From a virus: DNA of 33,560 bases. Location of the stretch: IMG/VR virus record IMGVR_UViG_3300042879_000585, positions 1-33,560 of that record, one strand, 5' to 3'. The translations under genes were made by a program, and so were the position numbers. Within the stretch, counting starts at the first letter, position 1. Each line of letters starts with the position of its first letter. A model generated the notes under the pieces. It was not told the DNA's origin. It saw only the letters and a program-made list of their open reading frames with translations, and did no database searches. This document shows, piece by piece, positions 14,601-23,164 of the stretch.

Positions 14601-16559
14601 TGGGGTTGGTTGGGCAGCCGGAGCGGCAGGGGCTTGGCGGCGATTGATGAAATCGTTATAGACTTGGTCGCGCGCTTCGGGAGTGGCTGCCGCGCTGGAT
14701 TGTTGCGCGAAGTCAATGAACTCAGGCCGTGTGAAGGGGCGTTGGCGAATGGCCGCGATGTTGCGAGCCTGCGCTACGAAGGGACTGCGCGCCTGCGGAC
14801 CAGCGTTCAAGGAATAGCCGCGCCATAGAGCAGCTTCGTCTTGTGGTTGAATTGGGGCGGCGGGCGCTTCGGCCCCCATGCGCTGCATGGTTTCAGGTGT
14901 TAGAGTGCCAGTCGCAAGCTGTTCATTGAAGGCAGCGATTTCCTGCTGTACGTCAGTCTGCGTAGGTGGCGCGGGAGCGACGGGTTCGGTGGCGACTGCG
15001 AAAGTTTTGGGCGATAACTTGCGAAGGAAGCCCGCGTCGGCAAGTGCGTTGAGTTGTTCGGATACGGCTTTCTGTTCGGCGCGCGAAGGGCGGCCAGGGT
15101 CGAGATCACGGGCACCGAGGGCGGCGCGAGCAACGTCAGCAGGCGTGAAGGAGTTTAGATTGACGTTGGCAAGTTGCGCGTTTTCCGCAAAATTGCTAAT
15201 GAAGTCAGAGGCTTGAGCTTGGCGGCTGGACGGAGCTACCGTCTCTGCGTCTGCTTCTTGTGGGGGCTTGGCAACGAATTCGTCAATGGCCCGCTGGCGC
15301 ATGTCGGTTGAAGCTTGCTGCCAGTCAGCTACGCGCGCAGCATTGACGAAGGCCACGGTAGCTTCGGGTGTGGCGAGGGGGACAGGCGGCGTGAAGCGCG
15401 GGTTCTCGGCTAGGAAGGCTTCGACCTGATCGACAGAAGCTAACGGTTCCGGGCGCGTCGGCATAGTAAGCGGCTCAAAGCGCGGCGCGGGCGCAGGTTC
15501 AGGTGTAGGTGTGGCTTCTGGGGCGGGCGGCGCGGGGGCAACGCCAACGGCAGGCACTGACCCACGGGGCACGGGCGCAGGTTCGGGCGCGGCTTCTGGG
15601 GCGGGGGCAGCTTCGGGTGTGGGGCGCGCACCGAAAGCACCACGCGCGGCACCACCAAGAACGCCACCAGCGATTGCGCCCCCAAGGCCCGCTTCCAAGT
15701 ATTCGCGGTTGGCTTCGGGGCCTGTGATGGGAAGTCCGGCTTGGTAGCGTTCGATTGCAGCCTGCGGCACTTCGGCAAGGGGTTCGGTTGCGGCGCCTAC
15801 ACCAGCACCACGAAGTAGGCGCTGGCCTAGCGAGCCTGCCGCTTCCGTGACGGGGCGCCCCAAGAAACGACCTGCGCCCAAGGTGGCAATGTCAGCGGCG
15901 CTTTCAAGGGCGACCTGGGGGATGGCGGCAATAAAGGATTCGCCGGGGTTAGGGATTTGCGTGACTTCAGCAGGAGTTACGCCTAGCCGCTTAGCTTCTT
16001 CTTCGACTTTGCGTTGGATGTTGGCGCCTGCCGTGGGTAGGAAGCCCGCGCCTGAAGCGCCAAGGAAGCCGCCGAGTAGGGCACCGCGCGCACCAGCCCG
16101 CGCACCAAGACGCGCACCAGCTAGGGCGCCGCCGATTCCGGTAGCGGTTTGGGGAAGGGAGCCTGTGACGATTTCAGCAGCAGCGCGCCCGACGTCGCCA
16201 GGGCCTTGCGTTTCTAGGATGGGTGTGCGAAGAGCCTGGGGCTGGGCAGCTTCAGCTTGCAGCGCCTGTTCAATGCGGCCCTCGCGCCCGAATTGCTGAA
16301 GGCTCGGCATGTTGAGCGATTGGCCCAGACCTTCGGCTGCTGAATATAGTTGGCCTTGGAATTCGTCGACGGCGCGGGAAGCACCTTGCGTGATGGAACT
16401 GCCCAAGCCTACTTGGGTGCGCCGCCAGCTTTCAAATTCTTGTGGGAACGCAGACCGAAAGTATTCGCGGGCGCGGGCTTGGACTTGCCGCTCGACGCCG
16501 GGAGGTCCTTCAATTTCTACGATAGTGCCGTTAGGTAACGGAACTTCATATAAGGGCAT
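11655..16559 (-). CDS. very large internal virion / DNA-ejection protein
   Basis: The 1634 residues make it the largest protein here. Residues 1-100 are a short mixed domain (EVPLPNGTIVEIEG near the start). Residues 130-310 are Gly/Ala-rich zipper-like segments (for example GARLGARAGARGALLGGFLG) that could insert in membranes. Residues 313-362 and 643-675 are Pro/Ala linkers. The C-terminal 950 residues are mostly helical, with RNIRRVRQAVGLQ and ALAFLWFLGFNFSTAVIQF as recognisable stretches of large phage ejection proteins. I see no transglycosylase ESxxxxSA-type motif and no nuclease motif. In podoviruses such proteins sit in the capsid core and leave with the DNA to bridge the envelope. It lies downstream of the tail genes and begins in a TAATG overlap with the 214-residue gene. 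Confidence 0.75.
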   Translation of the reverse strand: MPLYEVPLPNGTIVEIEGPPGVERQVQARAREYFRSAFPQEFESWRRTQVGLGSSITQGASRAVDEFQGQLYSAAEGLGQSLNMPSLQQFGREGRIEQALQAEAAQPQALRTPILETQGPGDVGRAAAEIVTGSLPQTATGIGGALAGARLGARAGARGALLGGFLGASGAGFLPTAGANIQRKVEEEAKRLGVTPAEVTQIPNPGESFIAAIPQVALESAADIATLGAGRFLGRPVTEAAGSLGQRLLRGAGVGAATEPLAEVPQAAIERYQAGLPITGPEANREYLEAGLGGAIAGGVLGGAARGAFGARPTPEAAPAPEAAPEPAPVPRGSVPAVGVAPAPPAPEATPTPEPAPAPRFEPLTMPTRPEPLASVDQVEAFLAENPRFTPPVPLATPEATVAFVNAARVADWQQASTDMRQRAIDEFVAKPPQEADAETVAPSSRQAQASDFISNFAENAQLANVNLNSFTPADVARAALGARDLDPGRPSRAEQKAVSEQLNALADAGFLRKLSPKTFAVATEPVAPAPPTQTDVQQEIAAFNEQLATGTLTPETMQRMGAEAPAAPIQPQDEAALWRGYSLNAGPQARSPFVAQARNIAAIRQRPFTRPEFIDFAQQSSAAATPEARDQVYNDFINRRQAPAAPAAQPTPASAPAGDTPAAAAAAADPQSGAGKTTDTVEEALFSPPDNAPIKNLQASLDKQIVDGFRGGFMGKWFASPIATYSKNPIYKESADQLDRFYVRNHQALTQSTEAYEPALRLSAESQARIALALQDARSRQQMWDRAAFSPEENAAMDGILRSFQSLFNFYVDSSTASYFNPALAKTDEDRARLEAFQRKKGDRLIGEMPDEEVRAASPIGHQEVKRYERRRDAFFFPQIAQGSHFVAAYEKLPGNKKRLVRIYFYDPARNIRRVRQAVGLQRNFEDIAVKRLREEFPDSKRFYVMERGMEATRDENANNLRRDGDFIAQWLQELSKVSGAEAKQVIDRMTKEIKKAQMERMFRPNNDLLRAVTPENATDYIRDTVPNYIIAASKLQAREAVRDDFNNSLDGYSNEEKQYWNDTFNYASTPTEAFGTGRALAFLWFLGFNFSTAVIQFTQNPTVMVPRLLRDGAGASALRYSASAAKDVYGTLDVMKSLGKELDYTKKLIERGVLTADEVNALRRAVKDGRINPVQAVELRSTFSADEMRKAGIADKSATTFAKNANKILDLSGKMLSAVDETNRVTAFLAAYRLAKARPEVMARASKLDNRNYATPYDYAEGVTSDTNFRSTKEDRALIQRFHPIAEAATQFQGPVFKILELYTRSAAQTIRGLRQSDPVMAKAGAIQFAAMLSTQVALAGVWSLPLAERIRELAEFILKLAFENATDFEQELERALGNGFLASMFSYGLPHASGTLSLNSRLKIDPLPQGSVSDWDVLSFFGPVGGLASKAVDTFQAWKKGDPWGALVSFMPNALANIAKGAEIAVNKEQWTRGGERMISPADVDKASQTGFLPPAIQQAIGFVPPEFADIRRGATRVDELRRINRDPTERANLELSRLLLRALEAQAAGREQDVERFYREYQKRFAEIAQQQESKPVAQRVNLNPQAILDRAQKDYAGRGNPAVLTRQTRVPAREEAARIAEEARWRERQ

Positions 16560-17203
16560 TAGCGCGGTGTGCCCGTTAGCGGAACTTGTACGCGCTGGCC
16601 GGGACCTTGCTGCGGCTGCGCTGGTTGCGGCGTTGGCAGTTGTCCGCCTTGGATTTGTGCCGCCCCTTCCAAAAGTTGCTGGAGACGCGCGTCCCGGTAG
16701 CGTTCCCGATTTGCAAGGCGTTCTTGACGCGCCGACTCAGATTCTGGCATGCCGGGCGCCGGGTCGGGATATTGACGCCGGGCTGCTTCTTCTGCTTGGT
16801 TATACATCGTAGCATACTGAGCAGGAGATACGCGCGAACGATTGGCGGCCCCGGCGCCAGCCATTTCGGGGCGTTGGCGGTAGTAGAAAGCTTGGGCTTG
16901 GCGCAGCGCACTGATGTCGGGGTTGCGTTGATCTTCTTCTTTAAGGCGCATCTCTTCGTCGCGGCGTGCGATTTCAGCTTCGAGTTCGGCGGCCTTGCGG
17001 GCTTCTTCGCGGCGCGCAGCCATAGCCTGATTTTGTGCGCTAAGACCCGCGCTTAGGTTGTCAAGCAAGCTACCACGATTGGAAAGGATGCCGCGCCCCA
17101 TTGCTGCCAAGCGTTCATTCGCAGACATTTGCGGCGGTGCAATATCTTGTTGAAGACGTTGCCGCAGTTGTTCAAGCAAAGATGGTTGCATTGTTTCGCC
17201 CAT
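16559..17203 (-). CDS. small internal virion protein, helical
   Basis: In these 214 residues, after a short N-terminal helix (LLEQLRQRLQQDI) there is a Gly-Asn-Leu patch, then a long charged helix (about 60-95, rich in Ala, Glu and Arg), and a Pro/Gln-rich disordered tail. No enzymatic motif is seen. Position between two probable ejection proteins and the low-complexity helical make-up suggest a core or ejection component. The ATG at 17203 has AAGGAA about nine bases before it. A second ATG at 17191 is possible but lacks a good site. The stop overlaps the start of the 1634-residue gene. Confidence 0.6.
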   Translation of the reverse strand: MGETMQPSLLEQLRQRLQQDIAPPQMSANERLAAMGRGILSNRGSLLDNLSAGLSAQNQAMAARREEARKAAELEAEIARRDEEMRLKEEDQRNPDISALRQAQAFYYRQRPEMAGAGAANRSRVSPAQYATMYNQAEEAARRQYPDPAPGMPESESARQERLANRERYRDARLQQLLEGAAQIQGGQLPTPQPAQPQQGPGQRVQVPLTGTPR

Positions 17204-17215
17204 GGAATTAGTTCC

Positions 17216-18226
17216 TTAAGAAGCGGGATTGTAGATGCCAAGCTGCTTGCCAAGTAAGCGAAGGTTATCAAGGAAAGCAGGGCCTTGCATGATGCCGCCA
17301 GCAAGAGCGGAGAGGAGGTCACGGCCCGGCGCGGTTTCGGTTTGCTGCTGGCCGAGGCCGAGGGTAGCAGACGGCAGGCCAAGGGTAGAACGCAGGGCCG
17401 AGATGCCGCGCAGCGGATAGTCACGCTCTTCTTCGAACTGCTGGCGCATGACGTCTAGTTCGGCCTGTTCGCGCGCTTGTTGGAGGCCGCCCGTCGACAG
17501 GAGAGGATTGACCATGGAGCCGAGGGCGTTTTGGGTTTGCGAAAGGCCCGTGCCAAGCTGGCCTTGGGCTGAAGCGTATAGGGCCGGAATCTTTTCTTGA
17601 TCTTTGCGGAACTGATCGAGAGCTTGATTGTAGGCAGCGGCGCGTTCCTTGGCGGAGATGTCACCAATGTTACGCTGGGTGCCGCGCTCCAATTCACTTT
17701 CTGCAATGGCTTGACGGGAGCCGCCGAAGGAACCAGTGCGGGCGGACTGCTGACCGAGACGAAGACGTTCCTTAGCGGCGCGCTCTTCAATGTCACGGAT
17801 CGCCGGGTCAAGGACCGCCTGCGTGTAGGGTGACATGTAACCGGAAAGGTCGGTTTCGGGCAGGGTGGTGGCGAGGCCCGTAGTAGCGGAGATGCCTTGC
17901 GTTGTAAGACCGGGTGTCAGGGCGCTTAGGCCGCCAGCTTGCGTAGCAAGACCGCGCGTAGCTTCGAAGGCCCGCTGCTGGTCAGGGGTGAACTCGGCAA
18001 CGCGCTGAACGGGATTGCCTTGGGCGTCGACGTAGGGTTGGAAAGGTTCGGCGGCAAAGCCACGAGTGCGGGCAAGCAGTTCCTCGCGCGTGTCGACAAC
18101 GGATTGCGGCGTGGTTGGGGTCGTAATCCGGGAGGTTTGCGACGGACCTACGCCAAGAAGACCGCTAAGCGCACCTTGCGTGGTGGCGGGGGCACCTCCC
18201 AAAATGGAACTAAAAAAGCCGCTCAT
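17216..18226 (-). CDS. conserved virion protein, probable ejection or tail component
   Basis: Typical of a virion protein conserved in podoviruses, the 336 residues hold PFQPYVDAQGNPVQRVAEFT and then YMSPYTQAVLDPAIRDIEER, followed by LGQQSARTGSFGGSRQAI. This central block is the most recognisable part. The rest is Gly/Gln-rich with amphipathic helices (about 195-300). No signal peptide or enzyme motif is seen. The gene starts in an ATGA overlap with the 921-residue gene and ends 12 bases before the 214-residue gene. It therefore lies in the block of probable internal virion genes, and a candidate promoter lies about 320 bases upstream. Confidence 0.65.
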   Translation of the reverse strand: MSGFFSSILGGAPATTQGALSGLLGVGPSQTSRITTPTTPQSVVDTREELLARTRGFAAEPFQPYVDAQGNPVQRVAEFTPDQQRAFEATRGLATQAGGLSALTPGLTTQGISATTGLATTLPETDLSGYMSPYTQAVLDPAIRDIEERAAKERLRLGQQSARTGSFGGSRQAIAESELERGTQRNIGDISAKERAAAYNQALDQFRKDQEKIPALYASAQGQLGTGLSQTQNALGSMVNPLLSTGGLQQAREQAELDVMRQQFEEERDYPLRGISALRSTLGLPSATLGLGQQQTETAPGRDLLSALAGGIMQGPAFLDNLRLLGKQLGIYNPAS

Positions 18227-20988
18227 CTCATAGTCCTTTCAAGAATCTTGCCGACCTGAAGTGGGCCTGCCTGCCGGGTCGTGCCTGTCTTGTGTTGGCG
18301 TACTTGCCTGACTAGATCATACAGGCGCTTTGACCCGGCGTTAGTTGACCCGTCGCCCATCATGGACACTACGTCAGCGGGGATCACGAACTCACCGTCG
18401 GATAGGGCCGCAGCCCGTCTACCGTCGATTGTAGTTGGGATTAGGTCATCAAGGCCGCCGCCCGGTCCCTTGGCAATTTTGCCACCACCCGGCAACGGAA
18501 TGATACCCCCGCGCGCGTAGCCTTCAATGTCAGGTAAGACTCCTTGGCTATTGTCATTATACATGGAATCGCCGGGTAAATCAACTAGGCCGCCCTCTTG
18601 AAAACCAAAGGCGCGGCTAATAGACCTAATGGGGTTGCTAATAGCTCTGCCAATCGCACCTATTGGATCGCCGCCAATCGCCCGCTTGCCTGTCCAGCTA
18701 ATGGCTTTGTCTACACTCTTTGCAGCCCCGGCCACCGCGTCATTGATGGGGCTTTTGTAGCCAAGGGCGTCAGAAAGGAAGGAGTCAAGAACAATGGCAG
18801 CCGCAATAGCCTGACCGACACCTGGCATTGCAGCAAGAGTCGCAACGACATAAGCTTTGGCGGCTTCAGCAGCAGCGGTGCCCGCACTGCCACCCTGTGC
18901 CAAGGAAACTAGGGCAGCACCGACTGGCCCAGCAAAGTCCCCAGCCATACTGCCAAAAGCCTCGACGGCAGCATCACCACCAACAGCTTGTAAGATTGCC
19001 TTGGCACCTTCTTCACTGATGTTTTGGGCAACCACATTAGCTAGGCCGCTATCAACAACCTTGGAAAGTACGCGGTTTACTGCGTCAGGAGACGGCGGCT
19101 TGCTTGGATTAGTAAGTGCTTGCAGGGCATTAGAGCCTGATTGCAGGGCCTGCTCGCGCGCGTAGTCCGGGTTCTTAAGAATTTCGTCGACATTGTAATT
19201 CTTAAGGGTATTGTCAAGAGATGTGTATCTTGCCTGAAGATCATCAATTACTGTTTGGGGAATTGGCGGCGCACTTTGACGTTTAAATTTATCAACCTTA
19301 TGCATTCCTACTACGCGCTTCGCTTCGTCAAGTGCATTCTTGATGTTGTCGCGTTGCTTTATTGCGTTTGCAATATCAGATTGAAATTTGGTTGTTGCTT
19401 GATTTACAACGGGGGCCGTCTTAGTTTGGATAGTGGCTATGCGTTGGCGCTCAGCTTCTGCGGCGGCGGCCTGACGTTGGGCTTCAGCTTCTGCGGCGGC
19501 TTGACGTTGGCGCTCAGCTTCAGCAGCAGCTTGACGTTCTTCTTGAGCTTTTGCGGCAGCTTGACGTTCAGCTTCGGCTTGGGCGGCGGCTTGACGATCT
19601 GCTTCAGCTTGGGCTGCTGCACGACGTTCAGCTTCGGCTTGAGCGGCAGCTTGACGCTGTGCTTCTTCAGCCGCAAGTTGACGTTGGCGCTCAGCTTCAC
19701 GCACAGCTTCTGCCTGACGTGCTTGCTCCTCGGCAATACGACGTTGTTCTTCTTGACGTTTAGCTTCTTCGGCAGCTAGACGTTGTTCTTCCGCGATGCG
19801 TCGCTGCTCAGCAAGTGTGCGGGCCTGCTCTGCTTCTGCCTGTAGTCTAGCTTGTTCGGCAGCCACGCGGGCTTGTTCATCAGCTACACGCTTACGTTCA
19901 GCTTCAGCAGCCGCAGCCTGTCGTTGAGCCTCTGCTGCTGCTGCTGCTGCTGCTTGTCGATCTGCTTCGGCTTGAGTATCGGGCGGAGGCGGCGGCGACG
20001 GTGGCGGACTAGGAGCTACCGAAGTGGGTTCAGTAAAAAAATCTGGGAGGCCACCCCCTACGGCCTCGTCAGAAATATTGGGATCATAGATCGGGAAGGA
20101 ATCGGTAACGGTGGTGACGCCGACTACAGAAGTGTAGGGCGTGACCGAAGTCGGGACAGTGCTGGTGCGTACAGAAACGGATGGACTGACGCTAGTAGTG
20201 CCTGTAACCTGCTCAAGGATTTGCTGAAGTGTGGAACGCGGCAAGTTACGGATGTAGTCCATGAACGAATTAGAGAAGTCGCTTGTATCAAAATCAGTGT
20301 CGGTCTGGTCTTGAAAGCTGTCAAGCCCGCCGCCCTGCGACTGCTGCTGGTTCTGGGTCTGCCCTTGCGTCTGAGTTTGGCTGACGTTGATGTTGGGGCT
20401 AACGGTATTGACATTGCTAATGGTCGGGCTGACATCAATGTCGGTGTCAACCGTCGGAGTAAAGGTATTGGTCGGCGTGAAGACGTTGGAGATGTTGACG
20501 TCTTGAGTCTGAGCTTCTAGCTTCTTGAGGTAGTCGTCGTAGGCGCCCGACCAATCCATGCCGAGCAGGCCACCCATAAGCGCCGCGTCTAGGTTGCCGC
20601 TGTCATACTTGGGGAGGGGCTGTTGATAGACGATCTTGTTGGGATCGGGGCCGGGCGCGGCTCCTGCACCAGAGGGCGTGTAGGCACTGCCGCTAGGGGA
20701 TACGCCTTGGAAGCTCCGGGTAAAGCGCAGATCAGTCAGGCCAGGAGTATATTGTGGGCGGTTCTGGCTACCCGGATAGAGTTGGGCAAGCTGGGCAGCC
20801 GACCCAATAAAATTGCTAAGATCAACAGGAGACGCCTTGGGCAAAGTATCCAGCCCACCCATTGTGTAGTTGGTGTCCTTATCAGGATTTTCGGGCGGCG
20901 GATTGGCAAAGTTATCCAGCCCACCCATCGTGTAGAAGGTGTCCTTGTCGGGATTCTCGGGTGGCTTGTTGAAGAAGGTTTCTGACAT
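18223..20988 (-). CDS. large virion protein with TolA-like helical stalk
   Basis: The 921 residues show five parts. Two near-identical 22-residue repeats (7-28, 29-50; core PPENPDKDT and YTMGGLD) open the chain. A Thr/Val/Gln-rich low-complexity part (150-300) and a Pro run follow. Residues 338-518 are almost only Ala, Glu, Gln and Arg, a TolA-like uninterrupted helix or coiled coil. Residues 620-770 include Gly/Ala-rich hydrophobic segments that may enter membranes. The C-terminus has QEGGLV, ARGGII and ALSDGEFVIPADVVSMMGDG (861-880), a pattern I know from phage virion and ejection proteins. A stalk or ejection role is inferred. The ATG at 20988 has GAGAGG seven bases upstream and its own promoter. 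Confidence 0.7.
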   Translation of the reverse strand: MSETFFNKPPENPDKDTFYTMGGLDNFANPPPENPDKDTNYTMGGLDTLPKASPVDLSNFIGSAAQLAQLYPGSQNRPQYTPGLTDLRFTRSFQGVSPSGSAYTPSGAGAAPGPDPNKIVYQQPLPKYDSGNLDAALMGGLLGMDWSGAYDDYLKKLEAQTQDVNISNVFTPTNTFTPTVDTDIDVSPTISNVNTVSPNINVSQTQTQGQTQNQQQSQGGGLDSFQDQTDTDFDTSDFSNSFMDYIRNLPRSTLQQILEQVTGTTSVSPSVSVRTSTVPTSVTPYTSVVGVTTVTDSFPIYDPNISDEAVGGGLPDFFTEPTSVAPSPPPSPPPPPDTQAEADRQAAAAAAAEAQRQAAAAEAERKRVADEQARVAAEQARLQAEAEQARTLAEQRRIAEEQRLAAEEAKRQEEQRRIAEEQARQAEAVREAERQRQLAAEEAQRQAAAQAEAERRAAAQAEADRQAAAQAEAERQAAAKAQEERQAAAEAERQRQAAAEAEAQRQAAAAEAERQRIATIQTKTAPVVNQATTKFQSDIANAIKQRDNIKNALDEAKRVVGMHKVDKFKRQSAPPIPQTVIDDLQARYTSLDNTLKNYNVDEILKNPDYAREQALQSGSNALQALTNPSKPPSPDAVNRVLSKVVDSGLANVVAQNISEEGAKAILQAVGGDAAVEAFGSMAGDFAGPVGAALVSLAQGGSAGTAAAEAAKAYVVATLAAMPGVGQAIAAAIVLDSFLSDALGYKSPINDAVAGAAKSVDKAISWTGKRAIGGDPIGAIGRAISNPIRSISRAFGFQEGGLVDLPGDSMYNDNSQGVLPDIEGYARGGIIPLPGGGKIAKGPGGGLDDLIPTTIDGRRAAALSDGEFVIPADVVSMMGDGSTNAGSKRLYDLVRQVRQHKTGTTRQAGPLQVGKILERTMR
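18556..18584 (-). promoter_or_regulatory. candidate promoter inside the 921-residue gene
   Basis: On the - strand TTGATT (18579-18584) and TATAAT (18556-18561) are separated by exactly 17 bases, a 10/12 consensus match. It would start transcripts near 18549, about 320 bases upstream of the 336-residue gene, and could boost the ejection-protein genes. It lies in coding sequence, so it needs experimental support. Confidence 0.4.
20839..20970 (-). repeat. two tandem 66-bp direct repeats at the start of the 921-residue gene
   Basis: Units 20905-20970 and 20839-20904 encode two nearly identical 22-residue modules (PPENPDKDT, then YTMGGLD). Differences are largely at third codon positions, so the duplication is not brand new and its protein sequence has been kept. 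Confidence 0.85.
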
Positions 20989-21007
20989 TTAGGTGCCTCT
21001 CGATGAC

Positions 21008-21016
21008 ATTATATCA
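21008..21016 (-). promoter_or_regulatory. extended -10 promoter for the 921-residue gene
   Basis: The - strand reads TGATATAAT, a perfect TATAAT (21008-21013) with the TG of an extended -10 element. No good -35 box is seen at 16-18 bases (the best is TTTATT). Transcription would start near 21001-21002, leaving a leader of about 13 bases that begins with the GAGAGG ribosome site. It lies in the 50-base gap after the 90-residue gene. Confidence 0.6.
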
Positions 21017-21038
21017 TGGATTTCATTGAAAATAAACC

Positions 21039-21311
21039 CTACTTCACGTCAACGAAGTTGCTAGAATTAAGGGCTTGCAGCAGCTTGCCAACCACGTTGG
21101 TGAGGACAGTGACGGAGGGGCTATTCATGTCAAGGGTGGTGGGTGCGCTGACGGTGCCCTGAATTATGAACTCGGGGCGGGTGCGGCGGCCCTGGTCAAA
21201 CAGATCGCTTTGCTGTAGCACGGTAGTAAGTGCGTTCCAGGCAGCCTTGGAGGATTCGTCCCACTCATAGGGGGCCGCCGGAAGGGTGCGTGAGGAGATG
21301 CGCCGGGTCAT
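21039..21311 (-). CDS. small conserved tail-region protein
   Basis: I start it at the ATG at 21311, which overlaps the stop of the nozzle gene as ATGA, giving 90 residues (MTRRISSRTLPAAPYEWDES...). A longer frame back to 21359 would run into that gene. The middle SKAAWNALTTVLQQSDLFDQ is a helix, and the C-terminal half is beta-rich with small residues. It is probably a structural accessory protein, on the basis of position between nozzle and stalk proteins only. It is the last gene before a promoter that starts the next transcript. Confidence 0.6.
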   Translation of the reverse strand: MTRRISSRTLPAAPYEWDESSKAAWNALTTVLQQSDLFDQGRRTRPEFIIQGTVSAPTTLDMNSPSVTVLTNVVGKLLQALNSSNFVDVK

Positions 21312-23164
21312 CGTAGGCCGTCCGGTTCGATAGCCATGCGGAATTGCCCCATCCGCCACGGTATATTTGACGAAGTCGAGGATTGGATTTGAATGGCAAA
21401 CTCCCGCCCGCGTAGGCGCGTCGATACTTTCTGGGTGGTGCCCGTCACGGCGAAGGGGCCTTTGGTTGTGACGGTGCCGCCCGGATACTTGCGTGCTTGC
21501 AACGAGATGTTAAGGGTGCCGCTGTAGGGTGTGTTGTCGGAAATGTTGCTGAAGTCGGGCGCAAATTTGTTGGCGAACATGATGGTGTTGCCGTCGTTCG
21601 TGTCGAAGTAGGCGCTTTCAAGGGTGGCAGCCAGGGCCGACGTGTCTGCCGTATAGCCGTATTCTTGATAGTAAAGGTCGGAAGGTACGGTGCCGAGGGC
21701 CAATGGGTAGTTGAAAGTGCCGCCGTCTTCCCACACCGTGCGGGCCATGGTGCCAATAGACCAGTGCCGCTCGGAGGTGTTGTAGATTACGTAGCGGTCA
21801 TTCTCGCCGTCGGGTGAATCTATGGACGGATAGAACCACATGATTTCGTCGAACGTGGAATTGACTGCTGCGTAGATTTTGTCTATGTTGTTTTGATCTA
21901 GGTTGTCATAGATGAAGCGCAGCACCGTGCAGGGAAGTGGCTGGACGCGACCATTGTATTGGTAGAACTGACCGTTGTTTGACATCCAATAGAGGGTGCC
22001 CCGGTATTCGATGGCCGCGTTGCGGGCAATCACGCCACATTGTTCGCCTGCCGCAACGAAACCGAAGACGTCATTGCCGCCAATGTAGGATTGGATGTAG
22101 AGGTCCGAGTCAGTCAGGATCGCGGTCTTATCGCTGACGCGGTTGACCGCAAGGATTTCGGAGCCACGGCTTGGTAGTGGGTAATCGCCTGCGTTGTTGA
22201 TGCCAGAAGGCGTCCAGTCTGTGAAGTCTTCTTGGCTGCACCACCGGATCAAAAGCGGATCGTAGCTGCCGCTAACGTCGTGGGTTCCGTAGAGTAGGAC
22301 GTGACGGGCTTCCGAAGCCACGCGCACAATCTGGTTAACTGAGGGGGCCGCCGTAACGATAGTCATTGGGGATATGATGCCCGCGCTGGTATTCCAATAC
22401 ATGAGCGGACCCTTGGATGGAACTACCAAAAGATCAGTGCCCCACAGATCGGCGGACCATGTGCGGAGGGGCGAGTTTACGGTACCGCCGCTTCCATTCC
22501 AGCCAAAGTTACCGCCCCACACGCCCGTTCCCCAGCCCACTAATTGGGTGGTATTTTGGGTGCCAGCGTTGTAACAGAAGCCGATGGTGATGTTGCCGCC
22601 AGTAGCAATCGAAGTTGCCGCCGCTGTGGTGCCCGTGTCGATGGCGAAACTGTTGATGTCTATGACGCTTACATCAAACATGGCAGATACAGATGATATT
22701 GTGTTGACTTGGACGTTGCCACCAATGGTTGCAGCAGCCGAAACAATTTCTACTAGGGTGCCGTCGGTTAGGCCATGCGAAGATACGGATACGATTACGT
22801 TTGTCGAGCCTGCCGTCGTCGACAGAATATTGGAAGTGGCAAGAGTTGACACGCGCGGAGTAATGTTGTAGAAGGTAGAAAGCTCGCTGGAGAAGGCGCC
22901 TTGGTGTGTGGCAATAAACGCGGCTGCTTGTCCGAGGCGATTGCGTAACGTGTCTAGAAGGCGGGGAACTCCCACGATTTTGTCGTTCTGTGAAGGGTCG
23001 ATAAGACGCTGCCAACCGCCCATGAGTTCGGGACGCCCGAAGCGGAAGCGAATTTTGTCAGCGTCAATCCAGTGGCCAGAGGCGTCCAGTTCGGTGTTTT
23101 CTTTAATGACACCGACTTTGAAATTTAGTTCCGAGAGGCGCTGGTCTTGGAGCGTTGCCGACAT
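21308..23164 (-). CDS. tail nozzle / DNA-stabilisation protein (P22 gp10 or T7 gp12-like)
   Basis: The 618 residues are beta-rich throughout. IDADKIRFRFGRPELMGGWQ near the N-terminus and WRMGQFRMAIEPDG at the C-terminus are the most recognisable signatures of a large family of short-tail proteins that close the head and hold the DNA (packaged-DNA stabilisation or nozzle proteins). The middle has repeated blades such as RHVLLYGTHD and RYVIYNTSERHWSIG, in keeping with a beta-propeller. An inserted Ser/Thr/Val-rich stretch (about 105-195) looks like an extra immunoglobulin-like or Ca-type domain. It follows the adaptors and fibre-like gene in the operon, which fits a neck and tail-tip role. Confidence 0.75.
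   Translation of the reverse strand: MSATLQDQRLSELNFKVGVIKENTELDASGHWIDADKIRFRFGRPELMGGWQRLIDPSQNDKIVGVPRLLDTLRNRLGQAAAFIATHQGAFSSELSTFYNITPRVSTLATSNILSTTAGSTNVIVSVSSHGLTDGTLVEIVSAAATIGGNVQVNTISSVSAMFDVSVIDINSFAIDTGTTAAATSIATGGNITIGFCYNAGTQNTTQLVGWGTGVWGGNFGWNGSGGTVNSPLRTWSADLWGTDLLVVPSKGPLMYWNTSAGIISPMTIVTAAPSVNQIVRVASEARHVLLYGTHDVSGSYDPLLIRWCSQEDFTDWTPSGINNAGDYPLPSRGSEILAVNRVSDKTAILTDSDLYIQSYIGGNDVFGFVAAGEQCGVIARNAAIEYRGTLYWMSNNGQFYQYNGRVQPLPCTVLRFIYDNLDQNNIDKIYAAVNSTFDEIMWFYPSIDSPDGENDRYVIYNTSERHWSIGTMARTVWEDGGTFNYPLALGTVPSDLYYQEYGYTADTSALAATLESAYFDTNDGNTIMFANKFAPDFSNISDNTPYSGTLNISLQARKYPGGTVTTKGPFAVTGTTQKVSTRLRGREFAIQIQSSTSSNIPWRMGQFRMAIEPDGLR

Noticed and set aside
19188-19217. TTGACA on the - strand near 19212 with TACAAT downstream
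   Set aside because: The spacing is only 14 bases, and at 17 bases the hexamer is AATGTC, a poor -10. It is not counted as a promoter.
19141-19779. A 212-residue + strand ORF rich in Leu, Phe, Ser and Gly opposite the TolA-like stalk
   Set aside because: It is the antisense reading of the Ala/Glu/Gln/Arg repeats of the 921-residue gene. The long open frame follows from the biased codons and there is no ribosome site or context for it.
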